From CALJFL01 sp039964455 (GTDB lineage Bacteria; Pseudomonadota; Gammaproteobacteria; Pseudomonadales; Halieaceae), in the NCBI GenBank assembly GCA_039964455.1, contig JBDVXK010000003.1, positions 1-64,000 of the forward strand: a stretch of 64,000 bases of DNA. Direction: 5' to 3'. The notes beneath the pieces are model-generated. The model made no database searches. It was not told the origin of the DNA and saw nothing but the letters and a program-made list of their open reading frames with translations. This document shows, one piece after another, positions 1 to 8,321 of this stretch (positions within the stretch are counted from its first letter, which is position 1; every line of letters starts with the position of its first letter). A program made the position numbers and the translations under genes.

Positions 1-71
1 GCCAAAAGTGAGATAACAACAGCAATTCCGCCTATTGCCTCACCCAGGTTGCCAAATTGCTCGAGAGTCAT
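1..71 (-). CDS. Partial N-terminus of the paralogous one-helix membrane protein family
   Basis: Only the first 23 codons lie in the window; the gene runs off the left edge. The peptide starts MTLEQFGNLGEAIGGIAVV and continues into a hydrophobic stretch. It therefore matches the N-terminus of the proteins at 978-1457, 6608-7093, 10249-10734 and 17137-17664. A palindromic repeat arm lies 47 bp upstream of the start. No function is known. The assignment rests on the shared G(N/A)xGExIGGxAVV pattern, because the rest of the protein cannot be seen. Confidence 0.6.
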   Translation of the reverse strand, partial: MTLEQFGNLGEAIGGIAVVISLL

Positions 72-117
72 TCTGCGGTCCCCTGAAAATCAGATTTAAT
101 ATAAGAGTACACCAACA

Positions 118-146
118 GGCCGCTATTAGGCGAAAGCGGACGTTAG
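118..146. repeat. Palindromic intergenic element E1 (single arm)
   Basis: This carries the arm TTAGGCGAAAGCGGACGTTA preceded by CCGC, forming a small hairpin (CCGCT pairing with AGCGG). It lies upstream of the partial family gene at the left edge and downstream of the gene at 206-703. It is the first of about 14 such elements in the first 19 kb. Confidence 0.7.
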
Positions 147-205
147 ACAGCAGCAGAATTAAGCCAGATCAAGGCCCGCTATCTACTAGAAGTGGAGAAT
201 CCGCA

Positions 206-703
206 TCACTTGGGCACGAACGTGTTCCACGCTACTACTAAAAATAGTAGGCCCGAGTTGATTAGATTGAGAAATAGCGCTGAAAAATACCACGCATGCG
301 CCGTGCCCTCAGGGAAGCCTATTGCGGCGAGTGCGAGCAATATTTGCCCCAATAGAGAAATCCCCCAAAGCACGCGAGATATTAGAACGCTGGGCCAAAA
401 TCGATCGATGTTTTTGGTTCGCTTCGTCATCAAGATGGCGAAAGCTATGTCGCTCAATAGGTACACTATCGCGCAAACTCTCCAAACTAAAGCCCCATCC
501 ATGCCAAACTTGTGCGGAACCAAGGGTAGCGCTGAAAACAAAGCGACAAATAGGCTGGCTTCCAGCGCCAGGATTAGCCTCAAGCCCTCGGCTTTGGGAT
601 CGAAATTCTCCCTCCGCCAAGCAAGGATACTTACCAAAGCTGAGAAGCCAGCTATCGTAACTGCAATCTCCGCGATAGAAAGCAACTCACTCATATCCTG
701 CAT
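206..703 (-). CDS. Hypothetical four-helix membrane protein
   Basis: This 165-residue protein is not recognised. Hydrophobic segments at roughly residues 9-28, 41-62, 76-93 and 107-127, with another near 138-160, suggest four or five membrane helices with short basic loops (WRRE, KRTK). The start at 703 is supported by GGGAG nine bases upstream. The gene sits between repeat elements E1 and E2, so it is one unit of the repeat-separated array. An open frame on the opposite strand here looks like a shadow. Coding is well supported by the amphipathic and hydrophobic pattern; the function is unknown. Confidence 0.65.
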   Translation of the reverse strand: MQDMSELLSIAEIAVTIAGFSALVSILAWRRENFDPKAEGLRLILALEASLFVALFSALPLVPHKFGMDGALVWRVCAIVYLLSDIAFAILMTKRTKNIDRFWPSVLISRVLWGISLLGQILLALAAIGFPEGTAHAWYFSALFLNLINSGLLFLVVAWNTFVPK

Positions 704-793
704 TGAGCTTTACTCCCGATTTTCAGACAGCATGCTTCTGAGGGCCGAACACTCACAAGAAGGACCAGGCTTTAGCTTAATTGCCGCACGACG

Positions 794-873
794 AGCGTCC
801 GCGCTTTAGTCGAAAGCGGCCCTTACGACCAGTTTAGCCCAAATGTCCGCTTTCACCTCAAAGGAGACATTAG
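794..873. repeat. Palindromic intergenic element E2 (both arms)
   Basis: The left arm contains GTCCGC...TCGAAAGCGGC. The right arm contains AATGTCCGCTTTCACCTC followed by AAAGGAGACATTA. The arms are separated by about 25 bp, and each is itself a short hairpin. It separates the genes at 206-703 and 978-1457. Confidence 0.75.
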
Positions 874-977
874 CGAGGGGTGAAAATTGGTAATCAGGGG
901 CTGCTTTGTGCGAGAGCAGACCTTCAGTAAAGCGCCCCAGCGCAAAACGAGCTTGCTGATTTGACCTGTCAGGGGGA

Positions 978-1457
978 TTACTCGGTATGGTCCAGTTGCT
1001 TGTTCACTAGAGCAACAAAATTGGGGTCATAACGTGTCTTTTCGCGTGCCCACCATTCACGGATTCCCGGCTGCTTCAACATATAGTCCAAGCCTAACAT
1101 GTGTGCTGGGTCCGCCACTTGCGTACCAGTAGTAGTAGAGTTGTCCCATGTGGCTTGAACTGTGAAAAACATCTGCTGGAGAATCAAATAAAACCTAAGT
1201 CTCTCTACTGGGGTAAGGGAGCGCGAATCTTCACAACCTCGCATAAAAATATCTGCCATCCCTGCATCCGATATTAGAAGACCCCTAAACTCCGAGTAAG
1301 ACGCTACCGACCTTGCGTACGTATCTGCCCTGGTAATCTCACTAGCCTCTTTGGCTTGAGCCGTATGCTGCCGAATCTGGATCGCAAGGTAGATCAACGT
1401 AACAACTACTGCTATTCCACCGATGAAGTCCCCCAAGTTCCCTAAAGTGTCGAGCAA
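978..1457 (-). CDS. Paralogous one-helix membrane protein (159 aa)
   Basis: This is a member of the family whose N-terminus reads GNLGDFIGGIAVVVTLIYLA followed by IQIRQH: a short amphipathic start, one membrane helix at about residues 10-27, then a basic boundary. The remaining 130 residues are predicted soluble and helical. The C-terminus has the shared tryptophan motif REWWAREKTRYDPNF near residues 136-150. The start is TTG at 1457, with AGGGGGA six bases upstream. It lies between repeat elements E2 and E3. The function is unknown. The topology suggests a membrane-anchored domain facing one compartment, but the sequence does not say which. Confidence 0.7.
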   Translation of the reverse strand: MLDTLGNLGDFIGGIAVVVTLIYLAIQIRQHTAQAKEASEITRADTYARSVASYSEFRGLLISDAGMADIFMRGCEDSRSLTPVERLRFYLILQQMFFTVQATWDNSTTTGTQVADPAHMLGLDYMLKQPGIREWWAREKTRYDPNFVALVNKQLDHTE

Positions 1458-1524
1458 AACAATCCCCCTAAAAGTTTCTTCACTGGAATCAACTGACTAA
1501 AAAACTCATTCACGGCTTAGTACG

Positions 1525-1660
1525 AGCGTCCGCTTTGAGTCGGTAGCGGCACCCAGAGCCAGTATAGCCAAAAACGGCCGCTTATAGGCGAAAGCGGACG
1601 TTAGAGGGTCTGATTCAGCCCAGACTGGGTAATGTCCGCTTGCACCTCGAAAGCGACATA
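1525..1660. repeat. Palindromic intergenic element E3 (one degenerate plus one complete copy)
   Basis: A degenerate left arm (GTCCGCTTTGAGTCGGTAGCG, here split by divergence) lies at 1528-1550. A full element follows at 1576-1660: CTTATAGGCGAAAGCGGACG then TTAG, a GATTCAGCCCAGACTGGGT centre, and AATGTCCGCTTGCACCTC. Two copies side by side explain most of the 283-bp gap between 1457 and 1741. Confidence 0.75.
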
Positions 1661-1740
1661 TCTATTTGCACTGCCTGCAATCAAAAATCTACCTTGAGGC
1701 TGGAATAGAACCGGCTCATTTCGGCGAAGAACTGCAGTAC

Positions 1741-2751
1741 TCACTTCAACAGATATTTTCGCCGATATGCGCTGGGACTTTCTCCCACTAGCCGCAAGAA
1801 GGCATGGTTGAAAGCACTGACTTCACTGTACCCCATTTGCATGGCTAGCTGGCCTACACTGACTTCTGTCTCAATGAGTGCTCTAGTGGCGAGTTCCCGA
1901 ATCACCCCGTCCCTGATTGCCCTGAAGCCCAGACCTTGCCTTGTTAGAACGCGCTTTAACGTACTCAAGGACATGCCCATCTCCCGGGCTATTTTTTCCG
2001 CCTTGGGCGGTCCAAGTTCCAGATCTTTCATGATCAGAAGACGCAGCTGGGCCTCAACGCTCGCGGACTTGGAGAATTCCTTCAGCTGTTCGTCCGCCTG
2101 TTCTCGAATGATTTTCAGTAAGGTGACATCGGAGTCATTCAGGGGCGCTGCGAGGAGTGATAGGCCCACTTCAAAGCTGTTCATCGGCTGATTGAAGAAC
2201 AGGTTGTCACCGAAGAAGCGCTGCAGCTCACTTAGATCTTTAGGCGCCTCCCACTGAAAGGTTGTTTTAAGAGGCCGCCAATCAGTACCAATACGGGAAC
2301 GGATGGTGTTTACCAAAGCACCCAGGGTCCACTCATCATCGTGGCGGGTATCCAAGGCGTGCAGCTCTGTGCTTTTATAAACGATTCTCAAGCTATGCCG
2401 CAGGCTGTCTATTTCCAAGGACGCAGTGCGATAAAAGATGGCGTAGTAGCGCTCTGCCAAAGAAAGAAACTCGCCGATTGTGCTGGCGTTGAGTAACAGA
2501 TAGCCATAAAGTCCCATGGCGTTCAGATCGATACCCTCGATCAGGTGAAGCCCAAAGTGCTTATCTCCAGTCTGCTCTTCACACGCAAGGAGAACTCGAT
2601 TTAGATCATGGGCAGTCACGCTATCCGGGCGCTCCAGCAAGGCCTCCATCTCTTTGGGAAGCGAGCTGACCAATACGTTGATATCGACTCCCATCCCGCG
2701 AAACCCATCGGTTAACCAGGTCCCGGGCCGACTTGTGCGCTTTATCGACAT
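1741..2751 (-). CDS. AraC-family transcriptional regulator
   Basis: This 336-residue regulator has an N-terminal ligand-binding region of the arabinose-binding AraC_N type (about residues 20-215, with ACEEQTGDKHFGLHL and GLYGYLLLNASTIGEFL). A C-terminal double helix-turn-helix follows (about 235-335, ending GYSEVSAFNHAFLRLVGESP and RKYLL). I chose ATG 2751 because purine-rich GGGGGAAG precedes it; an ATG at 2811 would add 20 residues without helping the domain. It is divergent from the acetoacetate-decarboxylase-like gene at 3027, with about 275 bp between, which is the usual place for its operator. Its effector is unknown. Confidence 0.9.
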   Translation of the reverse strand: MSIKRTSRPGTWLTDGFRGMGVDINVLVSSLPKEMEALLERPDSVTAHDLNRVLLACEEQTGDKHFGLHLIEGIDLNAMGLYGYLLLNASTIGEFLSLAERYYAIFYRTASLEIDSLRHSLRIVYKSTELHALDTRHDDEWTLGALVNTIRSRIGTDWRPLKTTFQWEAPKDLSELQRFFGDNLFFNQPMNSFEVGLSLLAAPLNDSDVTLLKIIREQADEQLKEFSKSASVEAQLRLLIMKDLELGPPKAEKIAREMGMSLSTLKRVLTRQGLGFRAIRDGVIRELATRALIETEVSVGQLAMQMGYSEVSAFNHAFLRLVGESPSAYRRKYLLK

Positions 2752-3026
2752 CTTCCCCCGCCCTGAAGTTGGGTGATACTGCGTGGGCCGTACCCGCCAA
2801 ACAGCAGGCAATTAGTGACAATCCACCAGCAGATGCTGTCGGACTCAAGTCCGTCATTTCCTAAGTCGATATAGAAACATTTTGAGCCGAAATATCAACT
2901 ATAAGATCCGTTCGATCAAGCGCGACGACGTATTGCCGATATTATTTCGTGGTAAAGGTAAGTGCAGTGTGGTCTTGGTTGCTATCGCCGCTGGGCTACA
3001 GAATTACTCGAGAGGAGAAGGCTGCA

Positions 3027-3782
3027 ATGGGCAAGTTTACCCGTGATCGGTTCGGACAGAGCGGACCTGCACACAGTCCACTTTATGAAGTTCCCTTCCA
3101 GGTCAAGCATGCAACCCATCTGTTGTACCGGTATGAGGCGGATCGCGACGCGGTCGATGACGTTCTACCGGAGGGCTGCGAGCTAAAAGATGGACCCGCC
3201 TTCGTCTGGGCCCTGGTGCAGAGCAGCAACGAGTTGCCGATGCCCTATGCGGGTACCTACATCTTTCCGGAGTGCACTTTCGAGGGCAATGATTACGTGT
3301 TTGAGTACTTCTTGATGGTGACAGCCGATTCGGCTATGGCCTCAGGCCGGGAGTTCTGGGGTGACTCAAAGAAGATTGCGCACATCAATGTTACCTGGGA
3401 AGGCAACGAGGTGTTCACAACGTGCGAGCGGCCCGCGGGGCTCTCACTGGTTACTACGCACTTTCGTGTAGGCCAGCAGATCCCCGCCGAGCAGGCTCCG
3501 GCGATGCCACCGGGTTTGTGTATGAAGATGATCCCATCTTCCGAAGAGGGGAAGCCTTTTCAGGTTTTGCAATATGTGGAAGACGCCACCGAATTGGTTC
3601 CCGCCACGGATGCTAGCGGTCGCATGGAAATCTACCGCGGAGTAGGTAGTGTAATTATGCCCATCGAAACTGACGTCTGGCCGATACACCGATTGAAGCC
3701 GATCAGAATGGTCGACGCCTACCTTATTCGCGGCGACATGGATTTCGGCTACGGTAAGATCCTTAAAGACTTCAACCAATGA
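3027..3782 (+). CDS. Acetoacetate decarboxylase-family protein
   Basis: A 251-residue protein of the ADC fold, which decarboxylates beta-keto acids or handles related substrates through a lysine Schiff base. The motif GREFWGDSKK places Lys115-Lys116 exactly where the classical enzyme has its Schiff-base lysine and the neighbouring lysine that lowers its pKa. The start at 3027 is supported by GAGGAG upstream; a longer frame from 2949 has no ribosome site. The adjacent membrane gene follows with a short or overlapping junction, and the AraC gene is divergent, so the pair probably forms an AraC-controlled operon. The substrate is inferred only at family level. Confidence 0.85.
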   Translation: MGKFTRDRFGQSGPAHSPLYEVPFQVKHATHLLYRYEADRDAVDDVLPEGCELKDGPAFVWALVQSSNELPMPYAGTYIFPECTFEGNDYVFEYFLMVTADSAMASGREFWGDSKKIAHINVTWEGNEVFTTCERPAGLSLVTTHFRVGQQIPAEQAPAMPPGLCMKMIPSSEEGKPFQVLQYVEDATELVPATDASGRMEIYRGVGSVIMPIETDVWPIHRLKPIRMVDAYLIRGDMDFGYGKILKDFNQ

Positions 3783-3802
3783 CAGGCGTGGGAGTAGCAG
3801 GC

Positions 3803-4429
3803 ATGACCACAATTCGAGCAAGCTTTTCGGGACCAATCATCGTTTACCTGACATTGGTTGCCTGCGCGTTGGCCCTGTATGCGGCGCTCGATGGCTCCGA
3901 CATTATCGAGTCGTCCAGAGCGTATTTGCGGCTGTCTGGCCGGGTAGGCATGGGCCTGTTTTTTGTCAGTTTTGGTGCATCAGCCCTGCACCACCTGTTT
4001 AACACAGGCTGGTCCAACTACCTGGTAAAGAACCGCCGCTACTATGGTATATCGACCGCCATCGTCCTCTGGTCGCACTTTCTGGTAATTCTGAGCCTTT
4101 CGGTGACGGCCTCGGAATGGTTCCGAGACAGTGCACCGTGGTTTATCCTGTATCCCGGTGCGGGCGTGTTTCTCGTGGTCGGCCTGATGGCACTCACCTC
4201 GAATAATTTTGCCGTCAAAAAAATGGGCGCACAACGCTGGAGGACGCTGCACCTAGTGGGCGGCTATGCGGCGCTCTCGGCCTTTGCTTATGAGTATGTG
4301 CTGGTTCTATACCTGCAGCCAATCATATTGCCCGACTATCAGTTTGTTACAGCAAACTCCGTGGTGATGGCCCATTTGCTGCTGGCCGTTCCGCTGCTGC
4401 TCCTGTATCTGCGATTCAAGAAGGGTTGA
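3803..4429 (+). CDS. Ferric-reductase-like (MsrQ-type) six-helix membrane protein
   Basis: A 208-residue integral membrane protein with about six helices. Histidines in helix contexts (ALHHLF, LWSHFLVIL, RWRTLHLVGGY) resemble the haem-b ligands of the ferric-reductase transmembrane family. Such proteins pass electrons across the inner membrane. ATG 3803 is preceded by GGGAG at 8 bp; an alternative ATG at 3779 overlaps the stop of the decarboxylase gene (ATGA). It is co-directional with the decarboxylase and with the sulfatase downstream. The family call is moderate because only the His pattern and topology support it. Confidence 0.6.
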   Translation: MTTIRASFSGPIIVYLTLVACALALYAALDGSDIIESSRAYLRLSGRVGMGLFFVSFGASALHHLFNTGWSNYLVKNRRYYGISTAIVLWSHFLVILSLSVTASEWFRDSAPWFILYPGAGVFLVVGLMALTSNNFAVKKMGAQRWRTLHLVGGYAALSAFAYEYVLVLYLQPIILPDYQFVTANSVVMAHLLLAVPLLLLYLRFKKG

Positions 4430-4546
4430 GCCAAAGTATCAAGACTCCCAAACCGATACAGGTATGATCGTGTCGAGAACGAGTAAGTCCTACATTGTAT
4501 CTAGGCGCAGGGGGCACAAGTCCCGTGCAACATGAGGGAGTTTTAA

Positions 4547-5956
4547 ATGAAGCGAATTGTCCTGCTAATTGGCACTGTGCTGTTTTTGAATACCAACGCC
4601 CATTCAGATGCAAAGCCGAATATCGTCTACATCCTCGTAGATAACTGGGGCTGGGGAGACATCAGTGTGCAGGGAGGGACTGTCCCCACCCCCCGTATCG
4701 ATCAGCTCGCTTCCCAGGGACTTCGTTTCACTAATTTCAATGTCCAGAACCAGTGCACACCGACCCGCTCTGCTATCCACACGGGCCGATATCCCATCCG
4801 CTCTGGAACGCAGAAAGTCCCGGCACCTGGAGAGCCCCAGGGCATGGCCCCATGGGAGTACACCATCGCTGAACTGCTTTCCGACGCGGGCTATGCAACT
4901 GCAATGTACGGCAAGTGGCATATCGGTGATAAGGATGGCCGTCTGCCCAATGATCAGGGCTACGACGAATGGTATGGCATCAAGGAAAGCGCGATGGAGG
5001 CAAGCTATACCAGCACTCCCCAGTTTGATCCGCAGGTTTTTGATGTACCCCATATATGGAGTGGTAAACGTGGTCTGGAATCCCGCAAGGTTAAGGAATT
5101 CGACCTCATCGCCAGGACCAACCTCGATTTAGAGATTGTGCAGAAAACCGTAGAATACATTGGCAAAAGCGCAAAGGCAGTGCAGCCTTTCTTCGTTTAT
5201 ACAGCGCTGACCCAGATTCACCCGCCGTTTCTACCGCAGAAGAATTTCAGCAATAAATCAAGGGCAGGTGCATATGCCGACATCCAGATGCAGGTGGATG
5301 CGTATGTCGGGAAAATTGTAGATGCCATCGATAAGGCAGGCATAGGCGATAACACCATACTCATCCTGACAGGCGATAATGCTGCCGGAGAGCATTCGGC
5401 GGGTTGGGTGGGCGAAGGGGGTTCAAACGGCCCCTGGCGAGGCGGCCTCAGTACTGGGTATGAGGGCGGTACCCGGACACCGGGTATGATTCGCTGGACT
5501 GGTAAAATCGAAGCGGGACGCGTGTCAGATGAGATTTTTTCTGACCTAGACTGGTATCCCACTCTGGCCGCGATGATTGCTGAGACCGAACGCGTACCCT
5601 CCGATCGTCCTATTGACGGTATCGATCAATCTGCGTTTTTGCTGGGTAAGCAAGCTAAATCTAATCGCGAGTATATTGTAACTTACGTTGGCGATCAGGT
5701 GTTTTCCGTCAAATGGAGAACCATCAAGGTTCATTTTTTGACTGCAGAAGGCACCTTTTCTCCAGTCGTACAGCACACGTTTCCACAGGTGTACGATATC
5801 AAGAATGACCCCGGTGAGACGCGCGAACTCTGGCAATCTGAGGGCTATGCCCACCTGTGGGTAATGAAGCCAGTCATGGACATTCTTTCACAGATTGCAG
5901 TCAGCCAAAAAGAATACCCTAATCTCAAACCAGGGCAGGATTTTTCTGGCTATTAG
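4547..5956 (+). CDS. Secreted sulfatase (arylsulfatase family, S1 type)
   Basis: This 469-residue sulfatase has a signal peptide at residues 1-20. The catalytic signature C70-T-P-T-R74 carries the cysteine that is converted to formylglycine. Metal-site regions are visible at VDNWGWGD (31-38) and LTGDNAAGEHS (about 276-286). It would hydrolyse sulfate esters in the periplasm or outside the cell. The first metal motif reads DN rather than the more usual DD. GAGGGAG precedes the start. No sulfatase-maturing enzyme is visible nearby, so maturation must depend on a gene elsewhere. The substrate is unknown. Confidence 0.9.
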   Translation: MKRIVLLIGTVLFLNTNAHSDAKPNIVYILVDNWGWGDISVQGGTVPTPRIDQLASQGLRFTNFNVQNQCTPTRSAIHTGRYPIRSGTQKVPAPGEPQGMAPWEYTIAELLSDAGYATAMYGKWHIGDKDGRLPNDQGYDEWYGIKESAMEASYTSTPQFDPQVFDVPHIWSGKRGLESRKVKEFDLIARTNLDLEIVQKTVEYIGKSAKAVQPFFVYTALTQIHPPFLPQKNFSNKSRAGAYADIQMQVDAYVGKIVDAIDKAGIGDNTILILTGDNAAGEHSAGWVGEGGSNGPWRGGLSTGYEGGTRTPGMIRWTGKIEAGRVSDEIFSDLDWYPTLAAMIAETERVPSDRPIDGIDQSAFLLGKQAKSNREYIVTYVGDQVFSVKWRTIKVHFLTAEGTFSPVVQHTFPQVYDIKNDPGETRELWQSEGYAHLWVMKPVMDILSQIAVSQKEYPNLKPGQDFSGY

Positions 5957-6042
5957 CGGTGGATCTGCCGCGCAATTCCACAAAGAGTCTTGCCAAGCAC
6001 AGACCTATCTCGCGGGACTTACTATCTTCTTTGGGTAAAGGG

Positions 6043-6130
6043 AATGCCCGCTTTTAGGCGAAAGCGGACATTATGGCCCTGAACAGGCCTGGGGGCTGGA
6101 AAAGTCCGCTTTCACCTCAAAGCGGTCACT
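6043..6130. repeat. Palindromic intergenic element E4 (both arms)
   Basis: Left arm CTTTTAGGCGAAAGCGGACA followed by TTATGGCCCTGAACAGGCCT; right arm AAGTCCGCTTTCACCTC followed by AAAGCGGTCACT. The right end overlaps the last codons of the gene at 6126-6494, so the coding unit begins directly at the repeat. Confidence 0.8.
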
Positions 6131-6494
6131 CCGTGTTGGGGTGTCTGACGCTCCACATAAAGGCCAAGGAGGCAAGAATTCCGGCGCTGTCGAGCGCTAA
6201 AAGCCCCCAGATAACTGAAGGGGATGTGTACACTACCCAGTCAGGCCGTATGTGCTGTATCTCCTGACCAATTGAGAACATATTCCAAGTGTTCGTTTGC
6301 ACTGCAATTAGAAAAGAGAGCGCGAAAACGACGAATAGTATGTTTACAACGGTGACTTGAAATCGGGTTAGATTAGCGCCGACAAAGTGCGCAGCTACTA
6401 AGTATGCCGTGACGCAGGTTAAATACAGGGACACTGAGTGTAGAGCGGTCTCCCCGAGTAATATAGCATTTTCAATTAATTCCGATTCGTTCAC
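6126..6494 (-). CDS. Hypothetical small membrane protein (122 aa)
   Basis: Not recognised. Hydrophobic segments near residues 8-36, 44-64 and 90-114 suggest three to four membrane helices. The start is GTG 6494, with GGAG eight bases upstream on the minus strand. The gene is bounded exactly by repeat elements: its stop overlaps E4, and E5 begins about 42 bp upstream of its start. It is one of the clearest examples of a gene packaged between inverted repeat arms. Confidence 0.6.
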   Translation of the reverse strand: MNESELIENAILLGETALHSVSLYLTCVTAYLVAAHFVGANLTRFQVTVVNILFVVFALSFLIAVQTNTWNMFSIGQEIQHIRPDWVVYTSPSVIWGLLALDSAGILASLAFMWSVRHPNTE

Positions 6495-6535
6495 AAAGTC
6501 TACTCCGAGTTTTTTATAGCTTAAGAGTAGACGCG

Positions 6536-6612
6536 TTTCCGCTGATAGGCGAAAGCGGTCATCGCAGAGCCTGATTCGGCCCTGACTGGGTAACGTCCGC
6601 TTTCACATCATT
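6536..6612. repeat. Palindromic intergenic element E5 (both arms)
   Basis: Left arm CTGATAGGCGAAAGCGGTCA, centre GCCTGATTCGGCCCTGACTG, right arm TAACGTCCGCTTTCACATCA. It overlaps the stop-codon end of the gene at 6608-7093. Confidence 0.8.
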
Positions 6613-7093
6613 GCGCGGGTATTTCCTTAGCAGCAGAGGTCATTTCTCGTTCCATGAACTGCTTAAACTCGCCAGTAAAATTGGCTCCCCCTTGCCTTAC
6701 CCACCATTTCCGATAACCGCCGCTACTGACCCAATAGTCGGCGATGGATTTAAGTTCATGCCAATCATCGTCAGATATAGCCTTATTGCGATACATAAAA
6801 TACGCTGCCGATAGGAACCAACTCGCCTTGATAGCCAAGTTCGAAAATTGTAGATACTCGTCCTTAGACAGAGACTCGATGCTCCGACGTCCCGAAATCA
6901 TAATTTGATTCAAATTCGGATTTGAGATGAGCAAGTCATTAAAGTCGGCCATCTTATCCGTGAGCCGCAGTTTAGACTCGACTCGAGACGCGAGATTTCC
7001 CGCTTTCATCTGTAACCCAACGTAAACCAGTGAAGCAACAACCGCGAAACCGCCGATAAGCTCCCCTATTGCGCCCCAATCTTGAAGTGTCAT
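6608..7093 (-). CDS. Paralogous one-helix membrane protein, copy A (161 aa)
   Basis: The N-terminus reads MTLQDWGAIGELIGGFAVVA, then SLVYVGLQMK: one membrane helix at about residues 12-28 followed by a basic boundary. The soluble part is helix-rich and ends with GYRKWWVRQGGANF (about 129-142). Its closest relative is 10249-10734, with about 12 differences in 161 residues and no gaps. E5 overlaps its 3' end, and E6, with CAAGGATAGACC, lies 29 bp upstream of its start. The gene thus occupies a 577-bp unit (about 6591-7167) with inverted arms at both ends. The function is unknown. Confidence 0.75.
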   Translation of the reverse strand: MTLQDWGAIGELIGGFAVVASLVYVGLQMKAGNLASRVESKLRLTDKMADFNDLLISNPNLNQIMISGRRSIESLSKDEYLQFSNLAIKASWFLSAAYFMYRNKAISDDDWHELKSIADYWVSSGGYRKWWVRQGGANFTGEFKQFMEREMTSAAKEIPAQ

Positions 7094-7121
7094 TTTAATG
7101 TCGCCTTGTTATTAGATTTCT

Positions 7122-7170
7122 GACAAGGATAGACCGAAGTCCGCAATTAGGCGAAAGCGGTCGTTATGGG
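7122..7170. repeat. Palindromic element E6 with CAAGGATAGACC leader
   Basis: Contains ACAAGGATAGACCGAAGTCC and then the arm ATTAGGCGAAAGCGGTCGTTA (21 bases with the flanking A; core GGCGAAAGCGGTCGTTA). It lies 28 bp upstream of the start codon of the family gene at 6608-7093. No right arm is visible in this copy. Confidence 0.7.
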
Positions 7171-7298
7171 CTGATTACTTGGGCATCAGTTGCAAGTAAG
7201 CAGCCATTTAGATATTGATTGGTATTTATTGAGGATATTGCTGGTGGTTAATGGAGATTATCCGAATGTCTGGATGAGTACGTTCAGTGCTTGAAGTA

Positions 7299-7324
7299 AG
7301 CCGGCAGTCTGAATACCGCCGGCT
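7299..7324. other. Inverted repeat, possible hairpin
   Basis: AGCCGGC at 7299-7305 pairs with GCCGGCT at 7318-7324 around a 12-base loop. It lies 41 bp beyond the stop of the cyclase gene, which is read leftward. Read in that direction no T-run follows, so it is at best a weak terminator. On the plus strand GAATTTT follows. Confidence 0.35.
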
Positions 7325-7365
7325 GAATTTTCTGCGTTTAAAGTACTTAACTTGGAAGAGTCCTC

Positions 7366-8184
7366 TCATTCGCCGGGTATCAACCCGATCATGCGCAAAG
7401 GCCCGCCACTGCCCCCCTTGATTTTCATTGGTAATGCAACGATAAAAGCACCCGTTGCCGGCAAACTGGCCACGTTAGCAACGTTCTCAAAACCAATGAT
7501 GTTGTGGCTGTATAAGTACCGATGCACTGCGAAGTCTTGCGACTGACCATAGTCGATACTTGGAGTATCGAGTCCTACGGAAACGATACCGCGTTCAAGA
7601 TGCAGAAAACGTGCAGCCTCTATGGAAAATCCCGGGAAATGAAGATTCGAAATAGCCTCCGCTCCACTAGCCGCGGTCCCCATGTAACGGATTTTATCAG
7701 GCCAAAATTGCGCATAACCTGTATTCATCAACACCGATGAGCCGCGAGGAATACGGCCATGTATCGATTCCCACTTATGCAGTGCTTCCAGGCTTAGGGT
7801 GTAATCAGCATCGATTAAGGCAGCGGCCGATACATCAATAACGACGACAGGGGTCAGAAGCGATGACAGCGGAATCTCGTCGGTGGCCCATTGGCCCTCG
7901 GCAAAATGGATGGGTGCGTCGAGGTGTGTGCCACCGTGCTCCGCAGTATTGACTCGGTAAGCGCTGTAATACCAACCGCCTTCAGTTCGCCCCTTGAAAG
8001 CCTCCTCGTGCTCGAATGGCGCTTCGGTAGGCCAGTAAATAGTGTCTTCATCAAAGGCATGGCTCATATCTACCAGCTTATAGCCATGAAAGGGGGACGG
8101 GCTCGACTGCGCCATTACTGGGGCTGAGATCGATATGAAAATACACAGCAGATAGCCCGCTATTACAGAAAAAATATTATCCAT
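7366..8184 (-). CDS. Exported cyclase-family metal hydrolase
   Basis: A 272-residue cyclase-family protein (the kynurenine-formamidase-like fold). The signal peptide spans residues 1-25 (ending VMAQ). The family metal-binding signature HxGTHxDxPxH is complete: H83, H87, D89, H93. Members hydrolyse amide or lactone bonds using a divalent metal. The signal peptide implies a periplasmic enzyme. Repeat E7 with CAAGGATAGACC is 47 bp upstream of the start. The substrate cannot be named; it is isolated between unrelated genes. Confidence 0.85.
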   Translation of the reverse strand: MDNIFSVIAGYLLCIFISISAPVMAQSSPSPFHGYKLVDMSHAFDEDTIYWPTEAPFEHEEAFKGRTEGGWYYSAYRVNTAEHGGTHLDAPIHFAEGQWATDEIPLSSLLTPVVVIDVSAAALIDADYTLSLEALHKWESIHGRIPRGSSVLMNTGYAQFWPDKIRYMGTAASGAEAISNLHFPGFSIEAARFLHLERGIVSVGLDTPSIDYGQSQDFAVHRYLYSHNIIGFENVANVASLPATGAFIVALPMKIKGGSGGPLRMIGLIPGE

Positions 8185-8229
8185 TAGACACCTTAGTCAA
8201 TTCCCGTATACCACTTCTAATTGTAATCT

Positions 8230-8277
8230 CAACAAGGATAGACCCATGCCCGCTTTTAGGCGAAAGCGGATGTTAGA
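8230..8277. repeat. Palindromic element E7 with CAAGGATAGACC leader
   Basis: CAACAAGGATAGACCC followed by ATGCCCGC and the arm TTTTAGGCGAAAGCGGATG then TTAG. It lies upstream of the cyclase gene start. Only the left-type arm is present. Confidence 0.75.
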
Positions 8278-8321
8278 AGCAGAATAGACAGTGGGTTTCT
8301 GTCGAACGGTAACTTGCGATC

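Noticed and set aside
192..809. 205-codon plus-strand frame over the gene at 206-703
   Set aside because: It is rich in Ser, Arg and Cys without domain pattern, while the minus-strand frame has a clear membrane-helix pattern and a ribosome site.
118..873. CRISPR array
   Set aside because: The repeats are hundreds of bases apart with genes between, vary in sequence and lack regular 30-bp spacers; there is no cas gene.
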